A stretch of DNA of 64,000 nt from Planctomycetota bacterium (GTDB taxonomy: Bacteria > Planctomycetota > Planctomycetia > Pirellulales > Pirellulaceae). Within the stretch, counting starts at the first letter, position 1, and the number at the start of each line of letters is the position of its first letter. The notes beneath the pieces were generated by a model. The model saw nothing but the letters and a program-made list of their open reading frames with translations. It had not been told where the DNA came from and did no database searches. Where the stretch lies: contig VGZA01000001.1 in assembly GCA_016872775.1 (NCBI GenBank), positions 62,001 through 126,000 on the forward strand, written 5' to 3'. Positions 26,236 to 35,431 of the stretch are shown here, piece after piece. The position numbers were made by a program, and so were the translations under genes.

Positions 26236-27570
26236 CTACTGGATCGCGAATCGTTCCAGTGCTCGATACAGCGACCGTCGGCTGATCCACAATCTGCGGG
26301 CGGCGCGCGCCTTGTTGCCGTTCTCGGACTCCAGTACTTCGACGATCTTGGCGCGCTGCAGCGACGCCAGATCGCCGGAGACAATGTCGTCGCGCAACGT
26401 TGCAGGCATCATCTGAATTTCCGCGGGGAAATCTTCGAGAAACACCTCTCTCTCGTCGGCCATGATCTTCGCTCGTTCGATCGCATTGATCAACTGACGC
26501 ACGTTGTCGGGCCACGGATAGGCTTCCAGGGCGGCAAGCGCCTCGGCGTCAATCGCCCATTGCGATCCAAGAAAGTGGCGAACCAGCAATCGCACGTCGC
26601 CCGGCCTTGACCGCAAGGGAGGAACCTCCAGGTACAGTACGTTGATTCGGTAGTAAAGATCCTCGCGGAACCGCCCCACCTTTACCTCGTCTCCCAACTG
26701 CCGGTTGGTCGCCGCGAGCAGCCGCACATTGACGCGTCGCTCCTTCACCGAACCGACGCGGCGCATCGAACCGTCTTCGAGCGCCCGCAGCAGCTTGGCC
26801 TGCAATGAACCCGGCATTTCGCCCATTTCGTCAATGAACAACGTGCCGCCGTCGGCCATTTCAAATAATCCGGGCTGGTACGATACCGCTCCGGTGAACG
26901 CCCCTTTCTCGTAGCCGAACAGTTCGCTTTCGAGCAGCGTTTCTGGCAGAGCCTCGCAATTGATCGTGATCAAGGGCCGATCATGGATCGGGCTGGCCCG
27001 ATGCAATTCGCGCGCGACGAGTTCCTTTCCCGTTCCGGTTTCACCCTGGATCAGGATCGGCTTGCCCGAGGGCCCCGCCCGCTCGATCAGCTTCAACAGG
27101 TCCTTGATCGCCGGCGATTCCCCCAGCATCCGGCTCGACTCGCCGCTGCGCTGCAGCACCGTCCGCAGCGTGCGATTCTCCTGACGCAGTTTGCCGTGTT
27201 CGTCGGCCTTCTGGACTGCGACCAGCAAGACCTCGAGGCTGGCCGGCTTCGTCAGATAGTCAAAAGCGCCGCGCCGCATCGTCTCCACCACCGACTCGAT
27301 GCTGCCGGACCCGGTCAGAATGATGGCCTCACTGTCAAACTCGAGCTCTTTGATCTTCGCCAGCAGTTCGAGTCCGGATTAGCCCGGCATGAACAGATCG
27401 ACGATCACCACGTCGAAATGGCGGTGGTTCATCTTCTCCAGCGCCCCCGGCCCGTCGGGGGCCTCGTCCACGCGATGCCCCTAGCGCGCGAAGCGGCGCA
27501 ATACCGCATGACGAAAATCGAACTCGTCGTCGACAATCAAGATATCCAGCGGTACCTGTCGCAATTCCAT
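26236..27570 (-). pseudogene. Sigma-54-dependent response regulator interrupted by two stop codons in the receiver domain
   Basis: A single uninterrupted frame of 445 codons from ATG 27570 reads as a complete NtrC-type regulator except for TAG at codon 30 (27483-27481) and TAA at codon 64 (27381-27379). The receiver retains the acidic pair (IVDDEF), the phospho-acceptor Asp (VVIVDLFMPG), Thr (ILTGSGS) and Lys (YLTKP). Then come the AAA+ domain with GETGTGKE, the sigma-54-contact motif [18 protein letters not shown], and a Fis-type HTH (NKARAARRLWISRRSLYRAL). Restart at GTG 27291 could give a 351-residue AAA+-HTH protein without the receiver. Twelve bases separate it from the FG-GAP gene upstream. 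Confidence 0.8.
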
Positions 27571-27582
27571 AATCTCGCCAAT

Positions 27583-28878
27583 TCACTCCCGTGGGTTGTT
27601 CCAGTAGATCTTCACGTTATGTGTCTGCCGGCCCACGGCGACAATGTCCACGCGACCGTCGCCGTTCAGGTCGCCCGCGGCCAGATCCTCGATCGCGACA
27701 CCGCCTGGATCGATGATCGAACGCGTCCAAGACGTTTTCTCTCCATGGGGTGGATCGTAGATCCGCAATCCGCGCCGCCAGTTATCCGACCGATCGTCGC
27801 GAACGCCAATGATCAGTTCTTCCTCGGGGTCGTCGTCCAGGTTGGCACAGGCCACGGCGTGCCCCCATTGCAAGTCTTCGTCCAGCACCTGCCGACTCCA
27901 TAGCCATTCGCCTTGACCGGGACGCGGTGAATCCGGTCGGGTATAAACCACGACTTGATGCCCGTGCCACGGTTCGATCGTTGCCAGATAATCGCGACCG
28001 CCCGTCAGCATGCCGCGTCGGATTTCACTCGCGCCCCGATTGGGACTCGTCTCTTGGTTTCCCGTCCCGATTCGCGTGCGCCGCCAAGCACCGGGCCGCC
28101 GCGGTTCCTGTGGCTGCTGCGGATTGTCACGCTGCGGGGCACGCTCAAGCAGATGCACGCCCTCGAACGACACGACGAGCAGTTCCAGTTTGCCATCCCC
28201 ATCGATGTCGGTCGGATGCAGGTTGTGGCTGACGTGCAGTTCGTCGTCCAGAACGCGGGCTTTCCAGGGCCCCGACTTGGGGTCGTCGGGAATCGTGTAC
28301 GAAAGCAACCGCACGCCTTGTTCCGCGAAATGCGGGCGCGTCGACCCGCGCCCCAGCAGCGGTGAAACCAACAGTTGGGCGCGGCCCGTTCCGTCCAGAT
28401 CGGCGAAAGTCATCCGATGCGTCGTTGGTTCCTCGCCAATCGGATGAACGGTCCATGGCGCCGCCGGGTCCGCGACCGCTCGCATCCACTGGATCGTTCC
28501 GCCTGAACTGGTGTTGCCCGGATTCCAGTCGGCGCCCACGGCGAAGTCGGGTTTCCCATCGCCGTCAATATCGTACGGCGCGAAACAGACGTTGTCTTTT
28601 CGGGTCTGCCCCGGACCGATCAGCAGGTGCTCGCGGAACGACGGGTTCTCGAGCCACAGAATCCGCTCGGAATCCACGATGGCGACATCGAGTTTGCCAT
28701 CCTGGTTCATGTCCAACAGCCGGACGGCGTAGCCCACGGTGAGTTGCGTATCGAGTTGTTGTTCGCGAAAGGAGAACTTCGCCGGCTCCGCCGCCTCGCT
28801 GCAGATAGTACCTGGACCGCAATGCAATAGCGCCAGGATGAGGCCCGCTATTGTGGTCCGAAGCAGATTCGCATTCAT
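27583..28878 (-). CDS. Exported FG-GAP/VCBS-repeat protein
   Basis: A 431-residue protein. ATG at 28878 is chosen because it opens a signal peptide (LLRTTIAGLILALLHCGPG) after GGGAAG; the frame is open but unlikely further upstream. Calcium-binding repeat loops occur along the chain: DMNQDGKLDVA, DIDGDGKPDFA, DIDGDGKLELL and DLNGDGRVDIV, typical of integrin-like beta-propellers. No catalytic domain is seen. Such proteins are abundant in planctomycetes and are thought to act in surface binding. The regulator with broken receiver lies directly downstream. Confidence 0.8.
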   Translation of the reverse strand: MNANLLRTTIAGLILALLHCGPGTICSEAAEPAKFSFREQQLDTQLTVGYAVRLLDMNQDGKLDVAIVDSERILWLENPSFREHLLIGPGQTRKDNVCFAPYDIDGDGKPDFAVGADWNPGNTSSGGTIQWMRAVADPAAPWTVHPIGEEPTTHRMTFADLDGTGRAQLLVSPLLGRGSTRPHFAEQGVRLLSYTIPDDPKSGPWKARVLDDELHVSHNLHPTDIDGDGKLELLVVSFEGVHLLERAPQRDNPQQPQEPRRPGAWRRTRIGTGNQETSPNRGASEIRRGMLTGGRDYLATIEPWHGHQVVVYTRPDSPRPGQGEWLWSRQVLDEDLQWGHAVACANLDDDPEEELIIGVRDDRSDNWRRGLRIYDPPHGEKTSWTRSIIDPGGVAIEDLAAGDLNGDGRVDIVAVGRQTHNVKIYWNNPRE

Positions 28879-29033
28879 TCGCCACACTTCCCGATCACCA
28901 CACCGCGAAACCGATTGTTTTGCCGTCGATCGTGAACACGAATTCCAGCCCAGTACGGGTACGGAGCCAGTCGGCGTTCGTGTTCCAGTTCGCCCCAGCA
29001 TAACACAAGGCGACGATCCTCTGCAGTGGAGGG

Positions 29034-32000
29034 TCATGGCCCTGTGCTCAGTCCGAGGATATACGAACGCCAGTCGGCCTCGAATTCCGCCAACGGCATG
29101 CCGACAAAGCGTTCGAAACGCGCGACCGGTTCGATCGAGCGAGTCCCGCGGCGAACGTAGGAGTCAAGGAATCCGCCCGAGATCAGGTCATATTGAAAAA
29201 CCAGGTAGTAGGCAACACCCCAGGCAACGAGATAGTGCCGATGGGAGTCCGGCAAATCATGGCTGGCAAGAAACGCCTGGTCGTTCGCCCGCAGCAATTC
29301 CGTCAGCGACAGGTATTCCTGCGACATGAGCAATCGCCGGAGTTCCCGCAAGCGGCTTCGGTCGGGCCCGTCAATGCGTAACGTATCGTCGTCGAGCTGA
29401 CTCGATTCGACGATCTGAGCCAACCCTTCGTTCAACCATCTGGGGACGGCATACCGATCTCCGGGGTAAACAAAGTCCTCCAGATAGGCATGGAAAAGCT
29501 CGTGGTTCAGACGTTGGAACAGTTGCCGGGCAAGCTGATCGAATCGACGAGCATTTCCTAGGCGGGCTTCCTGAATCCGGCTGATTGCTGTTTCATATTC
29601 ATCTCCCCAGAGTTTTCTGCGCAGCCGCAGTTCTTCGCGCACCTTTTCGTCGCTGAATTCAGCGGCTCGCAATTCACGTGCCACGTTGGCGATGCGCGAA
29701 GGGAATTCGGCGCGCCGTTTCTCGAACTGCCACTGCTGGACATCCAGCTCCTGCCTGACGACCGACCATCGCTCGCTGAACGCGGCTAGATCGCTGCCCG
29801 CGATCACCTGATGCGAATCGACGGCATAAACGGCCGGACCGGTGAACTCCAGCCCCGCATCGGCGAAGACCCTGGCTCGTTCCTCTTCGGACCCCAGCAG
29901 CACGACGCGCAGCAGGCGTTGGGGAGCCCTGCGGGGCGGAAGCAGTTGCCGGAACGCGCGGAATACCTGCTCGATGCGAACGACGGCTCGACGCGTTGCC
30001 TGATCGCCCGCGGTGCTTTCGAGTTCAAACCAGGGGCCACGGTAGTCCCACCAGCGGGTCCCGCCGCGAAGTCGTTCCTCGAGCGGGACGCGGTCCATCC
30101 GCGCCGCCTCGATACTCGCGCGACCGCGGATCCAGCGGAATCGTTCCACCAGTTCCCCGCGCTGCTCGTCCGGCAATCGCTTGAATTCCTGGACATCCTT
30201 GGCAGCGAGCGGGTGCACGACCGCGGAAACCGCTTTGCCCGGCGCGCGAGTGATCTCGGCGAAATCGAACTCGTCATCGAGCTCGGCAAGCGACAATCCG
30301 CGCAGCAGCCGGCCATCTCGCAATCGCAGTTGTTCCATCGGCCAATCACCGGCGCGCAATCCAAGGATCGAATTTTCGTCGATTCGAGGCAGCGCCGCGA
30401 TCGATTTTTCCCCCTCCGCCAATCCTGGCACGCGCGGGTCGTGCACGCCTAAAAATTCCTGCCGCTGTTCGGACCACTCAATCGCCTGCAGCACCGCGAT
30501 CGATTTGCGCGTTCGTACCTGTGGATGCCCGCGCTGACGCAATGCATCCACCGTTCGCGGAGGCACCGATTCCTCAACTACCAGCTCGTCCGGTCTCCAT
30601 TGATGATGAAATCGCGGATCCTGGACGGCATCGGCCAGATCGCGGTCCAGGTCGAGCCGCCGCACCAACAGGGAAGCAACCTGGGAGATAATCGTCGGAC
30701 CGCCGGCGGCGCCGAGTGTAAGCAGGGGTTTCCCGTCCCGCAGCACAATGGTCGGGCTCATGCTCGACAACGGCCGCTTGCCCGGTTCCACTCGATTCGC
30801 CTCCGCTCCCACCAGTCCAAAAGCGTTTGGAACTCCCGGTTCCAGCGAAAAATCATCCATCTCGTTGTTCAGAAAGACACCTGTGCCGGGGACCACGACC
30901 TTGGAACCGAACGAGGTATTGACCGTGGCTGTAATCGCCACCCAGTTCCCCTCGTCGTCGGCGGCCGCGATGTGGGTGGTGTGTTTCTGGAATAGCTCTT
31001 CGCGGGCCACTGGCGGTTCGCCATGCCCGTCGACCGCCGTTGCCCGCTGCGGGTCGATGCGGCGCGCGAGCGCGGCGCCGTACTCGGGCGAAGCGAGTCC
31101 GCGCGGGACGGGTGCAAAGGCCGGATCGCCGAGCCAGTAGGCGCGGTCGGCAAACGCCAGCTTCATTGCTTCCGCCATCAGGTGGAAGCAGGCGGCGGGA
31201 TCTTGCGAGTGCACGGCTCGCAGGTCGAACGGGGCCAGCGTATTCAAGATCTGCGCCACGTGCACTCCGCCGGAACTTGGCGGCGGAAAGCCGATGATCT
31301 CATATTCGCGATAGCGGGAACGGAGCGGTTCGCGCGATATTGCTTCGTAGCGGGCAAAATCCGCGGCGGTCAGGATACCGCCATTCTCGGTCATCCATTC
31401 CCCGACCGACTCGGCGAACGGCCCCTGATAAAACCAGTCGACACCTTTTTCGGCGATCGCACGGTAAGTTTTTGCCAGGTCGGGCTGGAGCAGGATTTGC
31501 CCTTCGCGCAGCGGATCGCCGTCGGGGGCCAGCAGAATCCGGCGCGTCTCCGGGAATTTCTCGATCGCCGACCGCGACTGGCGGATATTCCGGGCGTAGA
31601 CGGCATCGATCGCAAAGCCGCTGTCGGCGATCCGCGCGGCGGGCAACAGTAATTCGCTGAGACTACACCGGCCATGTTCCTTGATCGCCCGCTCATAGGC
31701 CCGCAGCGCGCCAGGCACCGCCACGGCCAACGGGCCTGTCTGACTCCATTCGACCTTCGCCACGCCATTGACCAGGTACATATCGGCGCGCGCGGCGGCC
31801 GGCGCGGTCTCGCGCCCGTCGATGGCGAACAACTTGCCGTCCGCGCGACGCAATAATACAAAACAACCGCCGCCAATCCCCGAGTTGTGGCCGTCGACGA
31901 CTCCCAGCGTCAGCGCGGCCGCTACGGCCGCATCGATGGCGTTTCCGCCCGCGCGAAACACATCGAGCCCGGCACGCGTCGCACGCGGGTGGACCGTCGC

Positions 32001-32081
32001 CACCATGTTTCGTGATGAACCGGGGGCTGCCGACAGCGCCAGCACCAGGAACAGCGGAGCCGTGGTGACTGTGGAGATCAT
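29034..32081 (-). CDS. Gamma-glutamyltransferase fused to a DUF1570-like zincin domain
   Basis: A 1015-residue exported fusion. Residues about 25-550 are gamma-glutamyltransferase: NAIDAAVAAALTLGVVDGHNSGIGGG, then the autoprocessing site HTTH with Thr near 369 as new N-terminal nucleophile, NTSFGSKV, and the oxyanion region LSSMSPTIV and GAAGGPTIISQ. After a small beta segment (LRLRDGRLLRGLSLAE, residues 585-600) comes a second domain with LNHELFHAYLED, a HEXXH motif at 860-864, and NEGLA with Glu near 885 as likely third zinc ligand. That part resembles planctomycete DUF1570 proteins. Seven bases separate it from the DUF3500-like gene. Confidence 0.85.
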   Translation of the reverse strand: MISTVTTAPLFLVLALSAAPGSSRNMVATVHPRATRAGLDVFRAGGNAIDAAVAAALTLGVVDGHNSGIGGGCFVLLRRADGKLFAIDGRETAPAAARADMYLVNGVAKVEWSQTGPLAVAVPGALRAYERAIKEHGRCSLSELLLPAARIADSGFAIDAVYARNIRQSRSAIEKFPETRRILLAPDGDPLREGQILLQPDLAKTYRAIAEKGVDWFYQGPFAESVGEWMTENGGILTAADFARYEAISREPLRSRYREYEIIGFPPPSSGGVHVAQILNTLAPFDLRAVHSQDPAACFHLMAEAMKLAFADRAYWLGDPAFAPVPRGLASPEYGAALARRIDPQRATAVDGHGEPPVAREELFQKHTTHIAAADDEGNWVAITATVNTSFGSKVVVPGTGVFLNNEMDDFSLEPGVPNAFGLVGAEANRVEPGKRPLSSMSPTIVLRDGKPLLTLGAAGGPTIISQVASLLVRRLDLDRDLADAVQDPRFHHQWRPDELVVEESVPPRTVDALRQRGHPQVRTRKSIAVLQAIEWSEQRQEFLGVHDPRVPGLAEGEKSIAALPRIDENSILGLRAGDWPMEQLRLRDGRLLRGLSLAELDDEFDFAEITRAPGKAVSAVVHPLAAKDVQEFKRLPDEQRGELVERFRWIRGRASIEAARMDRVPLEERLRGGTRWWDYRGPWFELESTAGDQATRRAVVRIEQVFRAFRQLLPPRRAPQRLLRVVLLGSEEERARVFADAGLEFTGPAVYAVDSHQVIAGSDLAAFSERWSVVRQELDVQQWQFEKRRAEFPSRIANVARELRAAEFSDEKVREELRLRRKLWGDEYETAISRIQEARLGNARRFDQLARQLFQRLNHELFHAYLEDFVYPGDRYAVPRWLNEGLAQIVESSQLDDDTLRIDGPDRSRLRELRRLLMSQEYLSLTELLRANDQAFLASHDLPDSHRHYLVAWGVAYYLVFQYDLISGGFLDSYVRRGTRSIEPVARFERFVGMPLAEFEADWRSYILGLSTGP

Positions 32082-32088
32082 CTGGTCG

Positions 32089-33168
32089 TCACCCGACCGC
32101 GTTGGTCTTCACCGCGGGATCATTCGCGATATTCACCCAGACATGCACATGCGGCACGCCACGGAAATACCAGACGAACGCCGGACCTTCGAGCCGCCAG
32201 TTGTCCCAGACCTTGTCGCCGCCCAGATCCTGGTCGGTGTAGAACGCAAGATGACACTTGTCCAGCCCTCCCTGTTTGGTCAGGCACTGGGCAACCTCGT
32301 CGCGGTCGGACTGCCGGTAAGGTTCGAGCAACTTCCGCAACACCTCTTGCACGAGCCCTTTCTGATCGCCGCTCAGTTCGGCGATCGGCAGGCCGTCGAA
32401 CTTGCCGGCGAGACCACGGAACGCGATGCTCGACTCCTGCGGCGACTTGGCCACCTCGGCGATCGCCCGCTGTTTCCCATCAAGCATCTCGTAGACTTTG
32501 TTGGTAGCCAAAGCCTGTTCCCAGAATACGTTGCCCGGGTGACCTGGCTTTTCGTCGAAACCACTGGCGGCATGACCATAAAAGAGGGGACCGCCAAAAG
32601 CGACATGCTCCGTGCTGTTGCCGTCGCATCGCATCGTCATATGCCGGCCCGTCATTACGAATTCAAATTTCGCGTCTCCGGGCTTACCAAAAATCGCCAG
32701 GCTCTGGTCGCCGCCGAACGGCTTGCCGCCCGTATCGTCCTTCAGCTGTTTGTCGATTCTCGCGTGCCACTCCGGGTTGACGATGCCTTCAAAAATCGAT
32801 CGAACCAGTCGCTGCTGCTGTGGCGTGTAGAAGTCGCTGTGGATCGACGGCTCGGTGATCTGCCAGTTGTTCGAAACCCGCGACCGCAACAGGCCCCGTT
32901 TCGGATCGACATGATTCCAATCGAAGCAGACGACTTTACGTTGGGCGGGCGTCAGCAGGTCGAACAGTTCCTTGACGCTCGACTCGGGAGCGGTGCCTGT
33001 GGGAGTTGCCTCCGCAGGAGCCGACAGCAATCGGGAGCCCGGCGCCCCCGTAGCACCCGCGGCCGCAATTCCCGCGGCGCCGATGCTCGCCAATCGCAGG
33101 AATTCGCGCCGGCCAACTTCACTTGATTCACGTTCACAATCAGGACAAAACGGCTCCCGAGAACCCAT
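32089..33168 (-). CDS. Tat-exported DUF3500-like protein
   Basis: A 359-residue protein. ATG at 33168 has GGGGGAG six bases upstream. An N-terminal CPDC pair precedes a twin-arginine signal (GRREFLRLASIGAAG). The body contains FEFVMTGRHMTMRCDGN and FGGPLFYGHAASGFDEKPGHPGNVFWEQA, which match the DUF3500 family; no function is established for it. The gene ends seven bases before the gamma-glutamyltransferase fusion, so the two are probably one transcript. Confidence 0.75.
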   Translation of the reverse strand: MGSREPFCPDCERESSEVGRREFLRLASIGAAGIAAAGATGAPGSRLLSAPAEATPTGTAPESSVKELFDLLTPAQRKVVCFDWNHVDPKRGLLRSRVSNNWQITEPSIHSDFYTPQQQRLVRSIFEGIVNPEWHARIDKQLKDDTGGKPFGGDQSLAIFGKPGDAKFEFVMTGRHMTMRCDGNSTEHVAFGGPLFYGHAASGFDEKPGHPGNVFWEQALATNKVYEMLDGKQRAIAEVAKSPQESSIAFRGLAGKFDGLPIAELSGDQKGLVQEVLRKLLEPYRQSDRDEVAQCLTKQGGLDKCHLAFYTDQDLGGDKVWDNWRLEGPAFVWYFRGVPHVHVWVNIANDPAVKTNAVG

Positions 33169-33278
33169 GGATGCTCCCCCCAATCTTGTCAAACCGAGAC
33201 AACCCGCGCCGGCACAACCGCAAACACCGCGCTACGCCGGTATTAGACCGGAATTTGCGAGGGCTTGCAAATCGGCGT

Positions 33279-33307
33279 TGCTTCAGGCCCGTGGTGCTTC
33301 AGGCCCG
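33279..33307. repeat. 13-base direct repeat after ispH
   Basis: TGCTTCAGGCCCG occurs twice with a 16-base period (33279-33291 and 33295-33307), immediately downstream of the ispH stop codon. Probably a slipped duplication. Confidence 0.4.
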
Positions 33308-33318
33308 GGGAACCACGA

Positions 33319-34260
33319 TCAACGGGAGATCGGAGTGAGCGAACGAAGCTCGCGCGGCAGAGGGAAGTGGACCTCTTCTTCGCGAATGGTGCGCGTCTCG
33401 AGCGTGGCACCATAGCGTTGACGCAGGAATTCCAGGCAATCCGCGACTTTCGATTCCGGCGCGCTCGCTCCGGCCGTCACCACGACGGTTTCGTGACCTT
33501 GAAACCATTCGTCCGAAATATCGGCGGCCGAGTCGATCAGGTAAGCCCGCACTCCCCGCTCCAGAGCCAGCTCCTTCAGCCGCTGGCTGTTGGAACTATT
33601 CTGACTTCCAAGCACCAGCACCACATCGGCTTCACTCGAGAGAATCGCGACCGCCTCCTGCCGATTCTGCGTTGCATAGCAGATGTCCTCCTTGGGAGGC
33701 GCCGCAATTTGGGGAAAGCGTTCCTTGAGTCGTCGTATGATCCGGTTGGCGTCGTCGACGGACAGCGTCGTCTGCGTCAGGTAGGCGAGCCGAGCGTCGG
33801 CGGGTAGGTCGAGCCGGTCGACGTCCTCGGGTTGCTCAACCAGCACGATCGATTCCGGGGCTTCCCCCATCGTGCCGACGACCTCGTCGTGCCCCTCATG
33901 GCCAATCAGTATGATCGTGTACTTTTCCCGAGCGAATCGAATCACTTCCAAGTGCACCTTGGTGACCAGCGGGCAGGTGGCGTCGATGGCATTGATGCGG
34001 CGTTCGGCGGCCAGGCGACGGATCTCCGGGGAAACGCCGTGCGCTGAAAACAGCAGGTTGGCCCCCGGCGGTACCTCCTGCATGCTGTCGACAAATACGG
34101 CCCCCTTGTCGCGAAACGACTCGACGACAAACTTGTTGTGTACGATTTCATGGTAGACGTAGACCGGCGGCCCGAACGCCTTGAGGGCCAAGCCGAGACT
34201 CTCAATTGCCATATTGACCCCCGCGCAGAATCCGCGAGGGCTCGCCAGGATCAACCTCAT
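33319..34260 (-). CDS. ispH: 4-hydroxy-3-methylbut-2-enyl diphosphate reductase
   Basis: A 313-residue iron-sulfur enzyme that makes isopentenyl and dimethylallyl diphosphate in the last step of the MEP pathway. The three cluster-binding cysteines are in place (Cys12 in RGFCAGV, Cys96 in DATCPL, Cys194 in DICYATQ), as are EIVHN, SAHGVS, the catalytic Glu126 of HEGHDEVVGT, and GSQNSSNS. It lies divergently beside the hopanoid genes, whose isoprenoid substrate it feeds, with only 55 bases between the two starts. Confidence 0.95.
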   Translation of the reverse strand: MRLILASPRGFCAGVNMAIESLGLALKAFGPPVYVYHEIVHNKFVVESFRDKGAVFVDSMQEVPPGANLLFSAHGVSPEIRRLAAERRINAIDATCPLVTKVHLEVIRFAREKYTIILIGHEGHDEVVGTMGEAPESIVLVEQPEDVDRLDLPADARLAYLTQTTLSVDDANRIIRRLKERFPQIAAPPKEDICYATQNRQEAVAILSSEADVVLVLGSQNSSNSQRLKELALERGVRAYLIDSAADISDEWFQGHETVVVTAGASAPESKVADCLEFLRQRYGATLETRTIREEEVHFPLPRELRSLTPISR

Positions 34261-34315
34261 GGTTCTCTTTTTCCTCCCTGGGCATCATACTGTCGACGAG
34301 TCTCCCTGAACAGCG

Positions 34316-35431
34316 ATGCTCACCGACGAGGCTTCCCCAGAAATGCCCCCCAATCCGATTCCGTCCGATGACGGCCAGTCCCGTTCGACGGCATGGGACC
34401 CGCGAAATGTCGACCGCCGACCGGTGAGCCTGCGCGCGGCCAACGATTTCTGCCGGCGCTACGCCCGGCAGCATGAAGAGAATTTCACCGTTGCCAGTTT
34501 TTTCCTGCCCCGGGAACTGCGAAGACATTTCTATCACATTTATGCCTACTGTCGCTGGTCGGACAATCTCGCCGACACGTCGCCCGATACCGGCTCCGCG
34601 CTGGAACAGCTTGCCCAATGGGAGCAGCAGCTCGACGACGCCTATCGCGGCCGGGCGACCCACCCGGTGTTCGTTGCCTTGACGGAGACAATCGAGGAAT
34701 TCCAGATTCCGGCCCAGCCGTTCCGAGACCTGCTCAGCGCCTTTCGCCAGGATCAGCGCCAGACGCGGTATCTTGCCGTCGATGAATTGCTCGACTATTG
34801 TCGCCGCTCGGCCAATCCTGTGGGCCGGCTGGTACTGCACCTGGGCCGCAGCGTCGACGCGACGAACCTGGACCTCTCTGATTCGATCTGCACCGGCTTG
34901 CAACTCGCCAACTTCTGCCAGGATGTGGCTCGCGATTTCGCGCGCGGCAGAATCTATCTGCCGGTCGAATGCTGGCGCGCTCACGGATACATCGAAGCGA
35001 TGTTCGAACGGCGGGAGTTCAATCCGGCGTTCCAATCGCTGCTTTCCGCGGAGGTCGAACGGGCGGAAGCGGCGCTGCGGCACGGCTGGCCGCTGGTCGA
35101 TCGGCTGCCCGGCGTCTTGGCGATCGACGTCGAACTGTTCGTGCAAGGCGGTCTGGCAATCCTGGATCGGATCCGCGGCCAGGGCTACGATGTCTGGCGA
35201 CGAAGGCCGGTCGTCGGCAAGTGGCGGAAGCTGCGGTTGCTGGCCGGCGCCTGGTTTCGTCGTCGGTTCCCGGCGTACGCCCGGCATCCGCGGCGGGACG
35301 CCGGCAAGTCGAGGGAGGGGAGTCGCGTCGATACGGAGCATGGTTCACCGACGGTGAGCTGCCCGGGCGTGGGAACACCCCAGGGCGAATCGCGGACTCC
35401 GAAATCGCTCGGAGCGAAGGACCGGCCATGA
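34316..35431 (+). CDS. hpnC: Squalene synthase-like protein HpnC (hydroxysqualene synthase)
   Basis: A 371-residue trans-isoprenyl diphosphate synthase-like protein. In the HpnCDE route HpnD makes presqualene diphosphate and HpnC converts it to hydroxysqualene. Both Asp-rich motifs are visible: YCRWSDNLAD near residue 83 and NFCQDVARDFARGRIYLP near residue 205. The last 50 residues (from about 320) are a non-conserved tail rich in Arg, Ser and Gly. The stop codon overlaps the ATG of the following hpnD-hpnE gene (ATGA), implying coupled translation. Confidence 0.9.
   Translation: MLTDEASPEMPPNPIPSDDGQSRSTAWDPRNVDRRPVSLRAANDFCRRYARQHEENFTVASFFLPRELRRHFYHIYAYCRWSDNLADTSPDTGSALEQLAQWEQQLDDAYRGRATHPVFVALTETIEEFQIPAQPFRDLLSAFRQDQRQTRYLAVDELLDYCRRSANPVGRLVLHLGRSVDATNLDLSDSICTGLQLANFCQDVARDFARGRIYLPVECWRAHGYIEAMFERREFNPAFQSLLSAEVERAEAALRHGWPLVDRLPGVLAIDVELFVQGGLAILDRIRGQGYDVWRRRPVVGKWRKLRLLAGAWFRRRFPAYARHPRRDAGKSREGSRVDTEHGSPTVSCPGVGTPQGESRTPKSLGAKDRP

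Noticed and set aside
34969-35427. Extension of the hpnDE frame upstream into hpnC
   Set aside because: Arg/Gly-rich translation with no family match; the ATG at 35428 overlapping the hpnC stop gives the normal HpnD N-terminus.
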